This document shows, piece by piece, positions 17,135 through 25,476 of a stretch of 64,000 nt of DNA. Location of the stretch: positions 501,001 through 565,000 of the forward strand of contig NZ_CP117466.1 of the NCBI RefSeq assembly GCF_028621715.1, in the 5' to 3' direction. The first letter of the stretch is position 1. Each line of letters begins with the position of its first letter. This DNA comes from Paracoccus marcusii. Its GTDB lineage: Bacteria; Pseudomonadota; Alphaproteobacteria; Rhodobacterales; Rhodobacteraceae. Below the pieces are notes generated by a model. The model ran no database searches. It was not told the origin of the DNA and saw nothing but the letters and a program-made list of their open reading frames with translations. The position numbers and the translations under genes are program-made.

Positions 17135-17300
17135 GACATGACTGAAATGAGGGCATAGCGCCCGCTAACCGTCCCGACAGGCACGACGTGCGCAAGACAT
17201 CGCATAAGGGCAAATGACCCCGCGGGACTATAGCCCCGTAAGGCTATGTTGCCCCGCTGCAACGACAGTCAGGAAAGCCCCCCTTGCCGTACCCGCCGGC
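17135..17300 (-). ncRNA. Candidate small RNA or attenuated leader
   Basis: The segment before the terminator, read leftward, has no convincing protein. It contains an 18-base palindrome, ATAGCC-6-GGCTAT, near 17232-17249, and ends at a UUCG-capped terminator. It lies in the divergent gap between a LuxR gene and an aldo/keto reductase. The 5' end is not defined by the sequence, and I do not match it to 6S, SRP, tmRNA or RNase P RNA. Existence is inferred from the orphan terminator. Confidence 0.4.
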
Positions 17301-17366
17301 TGCTCTTAAATGGGCGAACAAATCTGTTCACCCCGTGTCGTTTTCGCTGTTCCAGGTGTCTTCCGG

Positions 17367-18038
17367 ATGTCCGTGCACGCCCTTGCCCAGATCGACAATG
17401 CCCTGTCGGTGCTGGCACCCCGCGGCTTCACCCTGGGGTTGCATATCCGCTATTCGCGCCCGGTCAGGCGCGTGTCGACCTATCCCTCTCAATGGATCCA
17501 GACCTATACCCGCTGCAATCTGGGCGTCGGCGACCCGATGGTCATGTGGTGCGTCCTGAACGAGGGCCAGATCCGGTGGAGCGCCCTGACCCGCCTGCTG
17601 CCCGATCCGCTGAACGTGATGGGCCAGGCGCGCGATCACGGCCTGACCTACGGCGCGGCGCTGTCCTACGGCCCGGCCGAATCGCGGTCCTATATCGGGG
17701 CGTCCCATGGCGAGCGCGAGTTCACGGATGCCGAGATCGCCAGCATGGCCGACCTGCTGAAACGGGCGCATGACATGGTCGACCGCACCGCCTCGCTGCG
17801 TCCGATCCTGGTCGACGCGCTGGAGGCGATCGCCTGCGGCATGACCTATGACCAGGCCTGCGAGGCGCTTGGCATCTCCCGCACCGCGCTGCGCTATCGG
17901 CTGCGCATGGCGCGCACCGCCCTGGGGGTCGAAGACAACCCCCATGCGATCCGCAAGGCCATTGATGCGGGGCTGCTGAACGGGATCAGCGTGTCCGGGC
18001 TCAGCAAGGGGCTGCCCACGGGGCCCGACCAGGACTAG
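17367..18038 (+). CDS. LuxR-family regulator with acyl-homoserine-lactone-binding domain (solo)
   Basis: A 223-residue transcription factor with an N-terminal autoinducer-binding domain and a C-terminal LuxR HTH (about 148-185, TYDQACEALGISRTALRYRL). The usual ligand-contact residues are kept: W43 and Y47 (SQWIQTY), D56-P57 (VGDPM), W71 (IRWSAL), and a Gly in DHGLTYG. It can therefore plausibly still bind an acyl-homoserine lactone. No luxI-type synthase is in the window, making it a solo regulator here. The ATG at 17367 (MSVHALAQID) matches the family; an ATG at 17310 would add 19 unlikely residues. It ends in a CTAG shared with the convergent phospholipase D gene. Confidence 0.85.
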   Translation: MSVHALAQIDNALSVLAPRGFTLGLHIRYSRPVRRVSTYPSQWIQTYTRCNLGVGDPMVMWCVLNEGQIRWSALTRLLPDPLNVMGQARDHGLTYGAALSYGPAESRSYIGASHGEREFTDAEIASMADLLKRAHDMVDRTASLRPILVDALEAIACGMTYDQACEALGISRTALRYRLRMARTALGVEDNPHAIRKAIDAGLLNGISVSGLSKGLPTGPDQD

Positions 18039-19531
18039 GCCGACTTGCGCCGGCGCCATTTCAGGCGCTTGGGCCAGTGCCAGCGACGGATCAGGCCCTT
18101 GCGCTTGCCCAAAGGCTCAAAGATCTTGTCGGGCCCTTCGGGGTCCAGGATCTCGTTCTCGGCCAGCCAGGCCTCGAAGCCGCTTAACTCGGGGATCTCA
18201 TAGGGGATCAGGGTGCGGCCCTGCCCCTGCGTGCCGCGATTGGCATCGATCATCGCGATCAGGCTGCCATGTTCCTTGATGCCCTGCGTGACCTGACCGG
18301 GCGTCATCGCCAGATGTTCCGCCAGCAGGTCGTCGCGCAGCGCGGTGATCGTGGCGCGCGTCGCCTCGGCACCCGGACGTTCGGCGGCCAGCATCACGTC
18401 GCACTCCGTGTCCAGCCGCATCGAGCGGTTGTTGAAGTTCGACGACCCGACCCGCAGATAGGTGTCGTCGACGATCGTCACCTTGGCATGGACATAGATC
18501 TCGGCGCCCGCATCGGTCACCGGGTGATAGATGCGCAGCCGGTCGCGATGGTCCAGCTTGCGCAGCGCCTCGACCAACTGGGCGCGGGCGGTGTCCATCG
18601 CCATCGGCTCCAGCCAGCCTTGGGCGCTGACCGGGTTGATGATGACGATCTCGGGGGGATCGTCCTCGGCCAGGCGCTTGGCGATGGCCTGGGCGATGCG
18701 GCGGGATGCGAAATACTGACTTTCGGCATAGATGACCCGTTTCGCCCGCGCGATCAGGTCCAGATACATCTGCTCGACCTCGTAGGCCGGCTGGACGTCG
18801 GGAATGTCCGGACGGGTCCGCGCGATGGCCAGCGCCACGTCGCGGAAGGTGGGCTTGATCGCGTCGGGCCAGCATCCCGACGCGTCGCTGACCGCCGACA
18901 GCTCCTCGCCGCAGGCGATGCGCCAGCGGTCGCGGGCCAGATCGCCCATCGCCCGCGCGGCGGGTCCGTCAAAGGCGCTGGTCGCGTCGTGCCAGGGCTT
19001 CATCAGCTTGCCGCTGGCGCTGGTGCGGCGCGGATCGTCGTCCTTGTGTTCGCGCGTGTCCCACCGGCCCTCGGTCATGTCGATGCCGCCGCAGAAGGCC
19101 AGGCAGTCGTCGATGACGACGATCTTGTGGTGATGCGAACTGGCCAGCGGGTGCTTGCCGTCCAGGCGCAGCGTGATGCGCGGATGCATCTTCCAGCGCA
19201 GGATCGTCAACAACGTGCTGCCCCGGAACATCGCCTTGAAGGCACCGGTGTCCCACCGCAGCAGGCGCACGTGCAGCGTGGGGCGGCGGCGGGCCAGCCA
19301 CATCACGAAATCGCCCAAGGCCGGGGGGCCGCCGTCCGCGGCGTCGCCCAGGTGGATGCGGGCGTCGAAGTCCCAACCGATCATCAGGATCGAATGGCGC
19401 GCCTGCAGCATGGCCTGGCGCACGGCACGGAAATATTCGTCGGCATCGGCGATGAACGCGAACCGCCCCGATTGTTCGACCCGCCAGCAGTTCCATCCCG
19501 GACGGGCCAGCCGATCACTCGAAGCATCCAT
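18035..19531 (-). CDS. Phospholipase D-like domain protein
   Basis: A 498-residue protein with two HKD (HxKxxxxD) motifs: HHHKIVVIDDCLAFCGGID in the first half and HAKVTIVDDTYLRVGSSNFN in the second. These pair to form one phosphodiester-hydrolysing or -transferring site. The C-terminus is highly basic (KRLKWRRRKSA), which may favour membrane phospholipid contact. No signal peptide or membrane helix is obvious. The ATG at 19531 (MDASSDRLARPGWNC) has GGGAC-type sequence upstream; a start 26 codons earlier is possible. It could act on phospholipids or as a cardiolipin synthase-like transferase; a separate typical cardiolipin synthase lies at 60780-62219. Confidence 0.85.
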   Translation of the reverse strand: MDASSDRLARPGWNCWRVEQSGRFAFIADADEYFRAVRQAMLQARHSILMIGWDFDARIHLGDAADGGPPALGDFVMWLARRRPTLHVRLLRWDTGAFKAMFRGSTLLTILRWKMHPRITLRLDGKHPLASSHHHKIVVIDDCLAFCGGIDMTEGRWDTREHKDDDPRRTSASGKLMKPWHDATSAFDGPAARAMGDLARDRWRIACGEELSAVSDASGCWPDAIKPTFRDVALAIARTRPDIPDVQPAYEVEQMYLDLIARAKRVIYAESQYFASRRIAQAIAKRLAEDDPPEIVIINPVSAQGWLEPMAMDTARAQLVEALRKLDHRDRLRIYHPVTDAGAEIYVHAKVTIVDDTYLRVGSSNFNNRSMRLDTECDVMLAAERPGAEATRATITALRDDLLAEHLAMTPGQVTQGIKEHGSLIAMIDANRGTQGQGRTLIPYEIPELSGFEAWLAENEILDPEGPDKIFEPLGKRKGLIRRWHWPKRLKWRRRKSA

Positions 19532-19662
19532 GTTGTCCCGCCGTCCCTTTTGCTGCTGCCCCGCCATGCGGCGCGTCAGCGCAACACGAAGGGCGACCTT
19601 CGGTTCCATTAAGGAAGTGTTTGCCGCACGATCAAGGTCGACCGTGCGGCAGCGATCCGACC

Positions 19663-21060
19663 CTAGCCGAACAGCGCGTTACAGATCAACAGCATGGCCA
19701 GCGACGATCCCCAGGCCAGCGTGGTCGGCACCGACCACAGCAGCATCTGGTGCTTGGCCTGCTTGACGCCCAGCATCCGGTTGATGACCCAGAAGTAGCT
19801 GTCGTTGAAATAGCCGAAGACCATCGACCCGACGGCCGCGGCCTGGGCGGCAAAGACCATGTTCACGTCCGGCATGTTCATCAGGATCGGCGCCGAGATC
19901 GATGCGCCCGTGATCATCGCGACCGTGCCCGAACCCTGGATCAGGCGCACCAGAGAGCTGATCACGAATGGGATCAGCACCGCCGGGATGGCAAGACCCG
20001 CCACCGCCTGGCCGATCACGTCGCCCGCGCCCGAATCGCGCAGGACCGAACCCAGGGCCCCGCCCGCACCGGTCACCAGCAGGATGATGCCCGCGCTTTC
20101 GACGCCCTGCTCCATGTAGCCCAGCACCTCGTCGCGCGGACGGCCGGGCAGCAGGGTATAGATCGACACCAGAAGGCCGATGGCCACCGCGATCACCGGG
20201 TTGCCGAAGAAGGACATCGCCTGCACCAGCAGGTTCGTCTCCAGCGCCGGGTCGCCCGAGGTGCGCACGACCGCCGTGGCAATGGTGTTCAGGAAGATCA
20301 GCACGATCGGCAGCAGCAGCGGCAGCACCGACAGGCCCAGGGACGGCAGGACCTTCTGGCGGTCGTCCACGGCCTCCTCGAACTGACGATAGGCGGCCGA
20401 GAGGTCCTCGCCGGTGTCGGTCTGGATCATCCGCTCGATCCGGGGGCCCATGGCGCGGGCATAGAAGACGATGACCGCCATGCCGGGGATCGTGAAGACG
20501 ATGCCCCACAGGATCATCAGCCCCAGATCGACGCCATAGATGCCCGCGACGCCCAGGGGGCCGGGGGTTGGCGGCACGGCATGGTGGGTCAGCATCAGCC
20601 CACCCGCCAGCGCGATGCCAAGCGTCAGCACCGACTTGCCCGACGACCGCGCCAGCGCCTTGACCAGCGGCGACAGGATCACGAAGGCGCTGTCGCAGAA
20701 GATCGGGATCGACACGATATAGCCCGTCAGGACCATCGCCCAGTCCTCGCGCTTCTTCCCGACCCACCGGATCAGCGAATAGGCCATCTGCTCGGCCGCG
20801 CCCGACACCTCCAGGATGCGGCCCATCATCACGCCGAAGCCGATGACCAGGCCGATGGTGGACAGCGTGCGACCGAAACCGCTGGTGATCGAATTGATCA
20901 CCTCGGCGGGCATCATGCCGCCGATCAGGCCCGACACGGACGCGGCGATGACCAGCGCGATGATCGCGTGGACCTTGGTCTTCACGACCAGGAAGATCAG
21001 CAGGAAGATGGCAAAGCCAAGTCCTGCGATCAGCTGGAACTCCATTCCGGGTTCAGCCAT
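19663..21060 (-). CDS. GntP-family gluconate/aldonate:H+ symporter
   Basis: A 465-residue inner-membrane permease of the GntP family with about 12-14 hydrophobic segments and the family motifs SIPIFCDSAFVILSP and MLTHHAVPPTPGPLGVAG. GntP transporters bring in gluconate and related sugar acids with protons. As the last gene of the tetronate operon (51 bases after denD), it most likely imports L-threonate and/or D-erythronate. An ATG with GGAGG upstream (gtggaggagtaacc) supports the start at 21060. The long acidic cytoplasmic loop (about 190-215) is not unusual. Confidence 0.92.
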   Translation of the reverse strand: MAEPGMEFQLIAGLGFAIFLLIFLVVKTKVHAIIALVIAASVSGLIGGMMPAEVINSITSGFGRTLSTIGLVIGFGVMMGRILEVSGAAEQMAYSLIRWVGKKREDWAMVLTGYIVSIPIFCDSAFVILSPLVKALARSSGKSVLTLGIALAGGLMLTHHAVPPTPGPLGVAGIYGVDLGLMILWGIVFTIPGMAVIVFYARAMGPRIERMIQTDTGEDLSAAYRQFEEAVDDRQKVLPSLGLSVLPLLLPIVLIFLNTIATAVVRTSGDPALETNLLVQAMSFFGNPVIAVAIGLLVSIYTLLPGRPRDEVLGYMEQGVESAGIILLVTGAGGALGSVLRDSGAGDVIGQAVAGLAIPAVLIPFVISSLVRLIQGSGTVAMITGASISAPILMNMPDVNMVFAAQAAAVGSMVFGYFNDSYFWVINRMLGVKQAKHQMLLWSVPTTLAWGSSLAMLLICNALFG

Positions 21061-21110
21061 GGGTTACTCCTCCACTGCGCCCGGCATGGGGCGCCTCCAG
21101 TTGAAAACGC

Positions 21111-22040
21111 TCAGCGATCCGCTAGAAACTGCGTCAGGATCGCGTCGAAATCGGTATCCGCGTCAAAGCCCAGGGCGCGCGCGCGGGTCACGTCGAAGGC
21201 GCCGGGCCAGCTGCAGACGATGGCCTCGATGCGCGCATCGCGGGTCAGGGCCACGCGGGCGCGGGCCTCGACGCCCACCAGCCGCTCCAGGCTGTCCAGC
21301 ATCTGGGCCGGGGTCGCGGTGATGCCCGGCAGGTCCATGACGCGGTTGATGCCCAGATCGGCGGCGGGGATGCGGCCCGCGCGGACCAGGTTACTGACCG
21401 CCACGCCCGGAGAGCTGATCCACAGCCGCGTGTCCAGCGGCACCGGGCATTCCGACGCCTGCCCCGCCACCGGCTCGCGGATGATGCCGGAGACAAAGCT
21501 GGAGGCCGCGGAATTGGGCGCGCCGGGGCGCACGCAGATCGTGGGCAGGCGCACGGTCAGCCCGTCGACGAAGCCCTTGCGGCTGTATTCGCTGACCAGC
21601 AGTTCGCCGATGGCCTTGCCGCAGCCATAGGAGGACTGGGGCATCAGGGCCATGGTCGGCGGCACGATCTGCGGCATCTCTCCGCCGAACACGGCAAGCG
21701 AGCTGGTGAAGACGAAGCGCGGCGCGCGGTCCAGCCTGCGGCAGGCCTCCAGCAGCAGGCGGGTGGCGTCGACGTTGATGTGCAGGCCGGTGTCGAAATC
21801 CTCCTCGGACTGGCCCGACAGCACGGCCGCCAGGTGATAGACCGTGTCCGCGCCCCCCGACAGCGCGCGGGCCACGGCATCCGCTTCGTCGATGGAGCCG
21901 ACCAGGCTCTCCACCCGCGCGTCATCGACCGGGCAGGCCACGCGGTCCAGCGACACGATGCGTTCCGCGCCGTCCTCCAGCAGGGCCGCGATCAGGCGCG
22001 CGCCCAGAAAACCGGCGCCGCCGGTCACGATGATGGTCAT
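21111..22040 (-). CDS. denD: D-erythronate dehydrogenase
   Basis: A 309-residue extended short-chain dehydrogenase (NAD-dependent epimerase/dehydratase fold) with the nucleotide loop TGGAGFLG at 6-13 and catalytic S113/S114, Y138 and K142 (SSYGCGK). DenD-type enzymes oxidise D-erythronate at C3 to 3-oxo-tetronate, which enters the same kinase/decarboxylase route as threonate. Context decides the specificity: it overlaps the DeoR gene by four bases and is followed by a GntP permease, inside an operon with otnK, otnC, otnI and ltnD. Alone it could be called only a sugar-nucleotide or sugar-acid dehydrogenase. Confidence 0.85.
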   Translation of the reverse strand: MTIIVTGGAGFLGARLIAALLEDGAERIVSLDRVACPVDDARVESLVGSIDEADAVARALSGGADTVYHLAAVLSGQSEEDFDTGLHINVDATRLLLEACRRLDRAPRFVFTSSLAVFGGEMPQIVPPTMALMPQSSYGCGKAIGELLVSEYSRKGFVDGLTVRLPTICVRPGAPNSAASSFVSGIIREPVAGQASECPVPLDTRLWISSPGVAVSNLVRAGRIPAADLGINRVMDLPGITATPAQMLDSLERLVGVEARARVALTRDARIEAIVCSWPGAFDVTRARALGFDADTDFDAILTQFLADR

Positions 22041-22819
22041 AGGCTCTCTCCCTTCAGGTCGGGGGCCAGGATCACCTGCACCCCCATCTCGCGCAGGGCG
22101 TCCGCCGCGCCTGCGTCGATGCCCGCATCGGTCACGACCGTGTCGAAGACCGAGACGGGCAGGATGTTCATCGCCGCCACCGCGCCGTATTTCGTCGAAT
22201 CCGACACCAGCACGGCGCGCCGCGCGCGATCGACCGCGACGCGCTTGACCGGGCCCTTGGCCTCGGAGGGGGAACTCAGCCCCGCCACTGTCCAGGACGA
22301 GGTCGAGATGAAGGCGATGTCATAGTTGAACCGCGCCAGCGCCTCGGAGGCCGCACCGCCCACGCACGACTGGTTCGCGCGTTCGACCAGCCCGCCGCTG
22401 TGATAAAGCGTGCAGTCCGAATGCGTGGACAGCCAGGCGCAGATGACGAAGTCGTTCGTGACCACCGTCAGCCCCCGCCGCCCGGCGATCTGGCGCGCCA
22501 GCTCCAAGAGCGTCGTGCCCGCGTCCAGATAGATCACCATGCCGTCGCGGACCAGATCGGCCGCCGCCTGCCCCACCGCGCGCTTGGCACCGGTGTTCAT
22601 CGCGGCCTTCTGCAGATGCGGCAACTCCTGCGCCAACCTACGCGACAGGCGCACGCCCCCGGTGACCGAGGACACGCGGCCCGCCTCCTCCAGTGCCTGG
22701 ATGTCGCGGCGCACGGTCATGTGCGACACGCCCAGACGCTCGACCAGGTCGGCGATGCTGACGATGTCGCGTTCGGCCAGGCAGGACAGGATGAACTGCT
22801 GGCGTTCGGCCGGGATCAT
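22037..22819 (-). CDS. DeoR-family transcriptional regulator
   Basis: A 260-residue repressor-type protein with the N-terminal DeoR winged helix (about 6-57, SIADLVERLGVSHMTVRRDI) and a C-terminal sugar-phosphate sensor domain with the GTTLLELAR and TNDF segments. It sits within the tetronate operon, overlapping otnI upstream and denD downstream by four bases each, so it is made together with the enzymes it probably controls. The likely ligand is a phosphorylated intermediate such as 3-oxo-tetronate 4-phosphate, and the likely target the promoter upstream of ltnD; both are inference. Confidence 0.9.
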   Translation of the reverse strand: MIPAERQQFILSCLAERDIVSIADLVERLGVSHMTVRRDIQALEEAGRVSSVTGGVRLSRRLAQELPHLQKAAMNTGAKRAVGQAAADLVRDGMVIYLDAGTTLLELARQIAGRRGLTVVTNDFVICAWLSTHSDCTLYHSGGLVERANQSCVGGAASEALARFNYDIAFISTSSWTVAGLSSPSEAKGPVKRVAVDRARRAVLVSDSTKYGAVAAMNILPVSVFDTVVTDAGIDAGAADALREMGVQVILAPDLKGESL

Positions 22820-23604
22820 GGCACCGCGCGTAGATAGGGCGCGGCCCAGCCCAGACCGTCCTCGGTCCGGCCGCGCGGGTTGTATTCGCAGCCCATCGGC
22901 CCGTCAAAGCCGGTGCGATCGAAGGCCGCGAAGATCTCGGCATAGTTCAGCTCGCCCGTGTCGGGTTCGTGGCGGTCGGGGACGCCCGCGATCTGGACAT
23001 GGCCATAGGCGCCCTTCAACCGCTCGATCCGGCGGATGATGTCGCCGTCCATGATCTGCGTGTGATAGACGTCGAACTGCAGCAGCACGTTGCGGCGATC
23101 CAGGCGTTCGATCAGGGCCAGCGTCGGGTCCTGATGGGCGATGAAGTATCCCGGCACGTCGCGGCTGTTCAGCGGCTCGATGCTGATGAACAGGCCGGCC
23201 GCGGCGGCCATGTCGGCGGCCTCGCGCAAATTCTCGGTCCAGACCGCCTCGCAGGCGGCGCGGTCCGGCTCATCGGCGGTGATCCCGGACATGACGTGGA
23301 TGCGCGGGCAGCCCAGGCCCGTGGCATAGGTGATCGCCCGCTCCACGCTGGCGCGGAACTCAGTTCGCTTGGACGGACGCGCGGCAAAGCCCCGCTCGCC
23401 CCCCGCCCAATCGCCCGCAGGCGCGTTGATCAGCGACAGGCGCAGACCGTTGCGGTCCAGCCGGGTCTTCACCACCTCGATGGGGTGGTCATAGGGGAAC
23501 AGGAACTCGACCGTGTCGAAGCCCGCGGCGCCCGCCCGGTCGAACCGGTCCAGAAAGGGCGCGTCGGTGAACAGCATCGAAAGGTTCGCAGCAATGCGGG
23601 TCAT
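22816..23604 (-). CDS. otnI: 2-oxo-tetronate isomerase (hydroxypyruvate isomerase family)
   Basis: A 262-residue TIM-barrel protein of the Hyi/xylose isomerase-like family, with the GFDTVEFLFPYDH start and metal-binding acids in SIEPLNSRDVPGYF, LQFDVYH and MGCEYNPRG. OtnI converts 2-oxo-tetronate (from L-threonate oxidation) to 3-oxo-tetronate. The family alone would suggest hydroxypyruvate isomerase; the operon context with otnK, otnC and ltnD points to the tetronate role. It follows otnC by one base and overlaps the DeoR gene by four. Confidence 0.88.
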   Translation of the reverse strand: MTRIAANLSMLFTDAPFLDRFDRAGAAGFDTVEFLFPYDHPIEVVKTRLDRNGLRLSLINAPAGDWAGGERGFAARPSKRTEFRASVERAITYATGLGCPRIHVMSGITADEPDRAACEAVWTENLREAADMAAAAGLFISIEPLNSRDVPGYFIAHQDPTLALIERLDRRNVLLQFDVYHTQIMDGDIIRRIERLKGAYGHVQIAGVPDRHEPDTGELNYAEIFAAFDRTGFDGPMGCEYNPRGRTEDGLGWAAPYLRAVP

Positions 23605-23605
23605 G

Positions 23606-24232
23606 TCAGTATCCTCCGCCCAGTTCGGCGATCTCGGCCTCGGTCAGGTAATGCAGCTTCTCGCCGCGCAGGATGAACTGCAGCTTGGCGGTCTCCTCCA
23701 GCTCCTCGGCGTTGTTCACGGCATCGTCGATGTCGCGGCCCAGCACCACGACCCCGTGCGAGGCCAGCAGGAAGGCCTGCGCGCTGCTGCCCTGCGCGGC
23801 TGCGGCCAGGTCCAGCCCGATCTGCGGCGATCCGGGACGCGAATAGGGAATGACCGGCATGTGCCCGATGCGCATGACGTAATAGGGGGTGAAGGGCCGG
23901 ATCGCATTGTCGCGCGGCAGCCCCTCCAGGCAGGACAGCGCCGTCAGATAGGTCGAATGCAGATGCACGATGGCCCCCGCCTGCGGCCGCACGTCATAGA
24001 GCGCGCGGTGAAAGGCGAATTCCTTGGACGGCTTCGGGCCGGGCAGCGGTTCTCCATCCGCGCCGATCACCGACAGCGCATCGGCCGACAGGCGGCCCAG
24101 GCTGCTGCCCGTGGGGGTCACGGTGAAGCCGCCATCGGGGTTCCTGACCGACACGTTGCCCGCCCCGCCCACGGAATAGCCACGCTCGAACAGGCTGCGG
24201 CACAGCATGACCATGCGGTCGGCGGCGCTCAT
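23606..24232 (-). CDS. otnC: 3-oxo-tetronate 4-phosphate decarboxylase (class II aldolase fold)
   Basis: A 208-residue class II aldolase/adducin family protein. Metal-binding histidines H90 and H92 (VHLHSTYL) and H159 (ASHGVVV), with E71 as the probable catalytic acid (SKEFAFH), match the fold. OtnC decarboxylates 3-oxo-tetronate 4-phosphate to dihydroxyacetone phosphate, linking the pathway to glycolysis. The start at 24232 (MSAADRMVMLCRSL) overlaps the otnK stop by ATGA; the frame upstream is a shadow of otnK. A fuculose-phosphate-type aldolase is the alternative from sequence alone. Confidence 0.9.
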   Translation of the reverse strand: MSAADRMVMLCRSLFERGYSVGGAGNVSVRNPDGGFTVTPTGSSLGRLSADALSVIGADGEPLPGPKPSKEFAFHRALYDVRPQAGAIVHLHSTYLTALSCLEGLPRDNAIRPFTPYYVMRIGHMPVIPYSRPGSPQIGLDLAAAAQGSSAQAFLLASHGVVVLGRDIDDAVNNAEELEETAKLQFILRGEKLHYLTEAEIAELGGGY

Positions 24233-25476
24233 GCGCGGACCTCCTGCGCATCGGTGAAGAAGGTCTCGGCCCCGAAATTGCCGGATTTCAGCGCCAGCGA
24301 CAGCGGCTTGTCCACCGCGCGGACCCAAGGCACGCCGGGCGCGATCTGCGGGCCGATGGCAAAGCCCGTGACCTTCAGCGCCTGCGTGACGGACCCCGAG
24401 GTCTCTCCTCCCGCGACGATGAAGCGGGTGATGCCGCCTTCGGCCAGACGCGCGGCGGCGGCGGCGAAGGTGCGTTCGACCGCCTCGGAGGCGGCGGCGC
24501 CGTGCTGTCCCTGGATCTCGCGCAGGCGCGCCGGATCGGCGGTCGCGGTGATCATCGGGGCACGGCCCTGCGGCTGCGCCAGCACCCATTCGGCCAGCTT
24601 GGCGCCATAGGCGTCGGCATCGGCCAAGCAGCGGTTCACATCCACGTCCAGCGTCGGCGCCTGTTCGCGATAGGCCGCGACCTGGCGGTTCGTCATCACC
24701 GAGCACGACCCCGAGATCACCACCGCCGGCCCCGCCAACGGCGCGCCCGCGTCCTGGGCCTGGGCATCGGCCCCGCCCGACACCGCCCGCGCGATGCCGT
24801 ATCCCAGCCCCGACCCGCCGGTGACCAGCGCCATGTCCGCCACGGCCTGCCCGAGCGTCGCCAGATGCGCGTCGCTGATCGCATCCAGCACCACATAGCG
24901 CACACCGTCCGTCCGCAGCGCGGCAATGCGGTCGCGCACGGCCTGCGGCCCCTGATCGACGGTCGCGGCATCGACCAGCCCGCAACGGCCCTGCGCCTGC
25001 CCCTCCATCAGCCGGATCAGGCTGCTGTCGCGCATGGGCGTGATCGGGTGATCGCGCATCCCCGAATCCTGCAGCAGGTCCTGCCCCACGAACAGATGGC
25101 CCAGATAGACCGACCGCCCGTTCACCGGCAGCGCCGGGCAGATCACCGTGATGTCGGTGCCAAGGGCCGCCATCAGCGCATCGGCCACCGGGCCGATATT
25201 GCCCGCGGCCGTCGAATCGAAGGTCGAGCAGTATTTCTGATAGATCTGCGCGCAGCCCCGCGCCCGCAGCCAGTCCAGCGCGGCCAGGCTGTCGGCCACG
25301 GCTTCGGCCGCCGGGTTCGATCGGCTTTTGAGCGAGATCACCACCGCTTCGGCATCCACCTGCGCATCCGCGTCCGGCACACCGATCATCTGCGTGGTGG
25401 TCAGGCCGCCCGCGACCAGGAACCCGGCGATGTCGGTCGCGCCGGTGAAATCATCCGCGATGACGCCGATCTTCAT
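24229..25476 (-). CDS. otnK: 3-oxo-tetronate kinase (four-carbon acid sugar kinase)
   Basis: A 415-residue kinase of the DUF1537 two-domain family. The N-terminal domain begins MKIGVIADDFTGATDIAGFL with the conserved DD pair at 8-9; the C-terminal nucleotide-binding domain has the FIVAGGETSGSVTQAL segment. OtnK phosphorylates 3-oxo-tetronate at O4. It overlaps ltnD and otnC by four bases each, the arrangement expected for the pathway order. No defect is seen. Confidence 0.93.
   Translation of the reverse strand: MKIGVIADDFTGATDIAGFLVAGGLTTTQMIGVPDADAQVDAEAVVISLKSRSNPAAEAVADSLAALDWLRARGCAQIYQKYCSTFDSTAAGNIGPVADALMAALGTDITVICPALPVNGRSVYLGHLFVGQDLLQDSGMRDHPITPMRDSSLIRLMEGQAQGRCGLVDAATVDQGPQAVRDRIAALRTDGVRYVVLDAISDAHLATLGQAVADMALVTGGSGLGYGIARAVSGGADAQAQDAGAPLAGPAVVISGSCSVMTNRQVAAYREQAPTLDVDVNRCLADADAYGAKLAEWVLAQPQGRAPMITATADPARLREIQGQHGAAASEAVERTFAAAAARLAEGGITRFIVAGGETSGSVTQALKVTGFAIGPQIAPGVPWVRAVDKPLSLALKSGNFGAETFFTDAQEVRA

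Noticed and set aside
17029..17262. N-terminal extension of the aldo/keto reductase to 17262
   Set aside because: It would read through a strong terminator hairpin and is not homologous to the family; the start at 17028 has a good ribosome-binding site.
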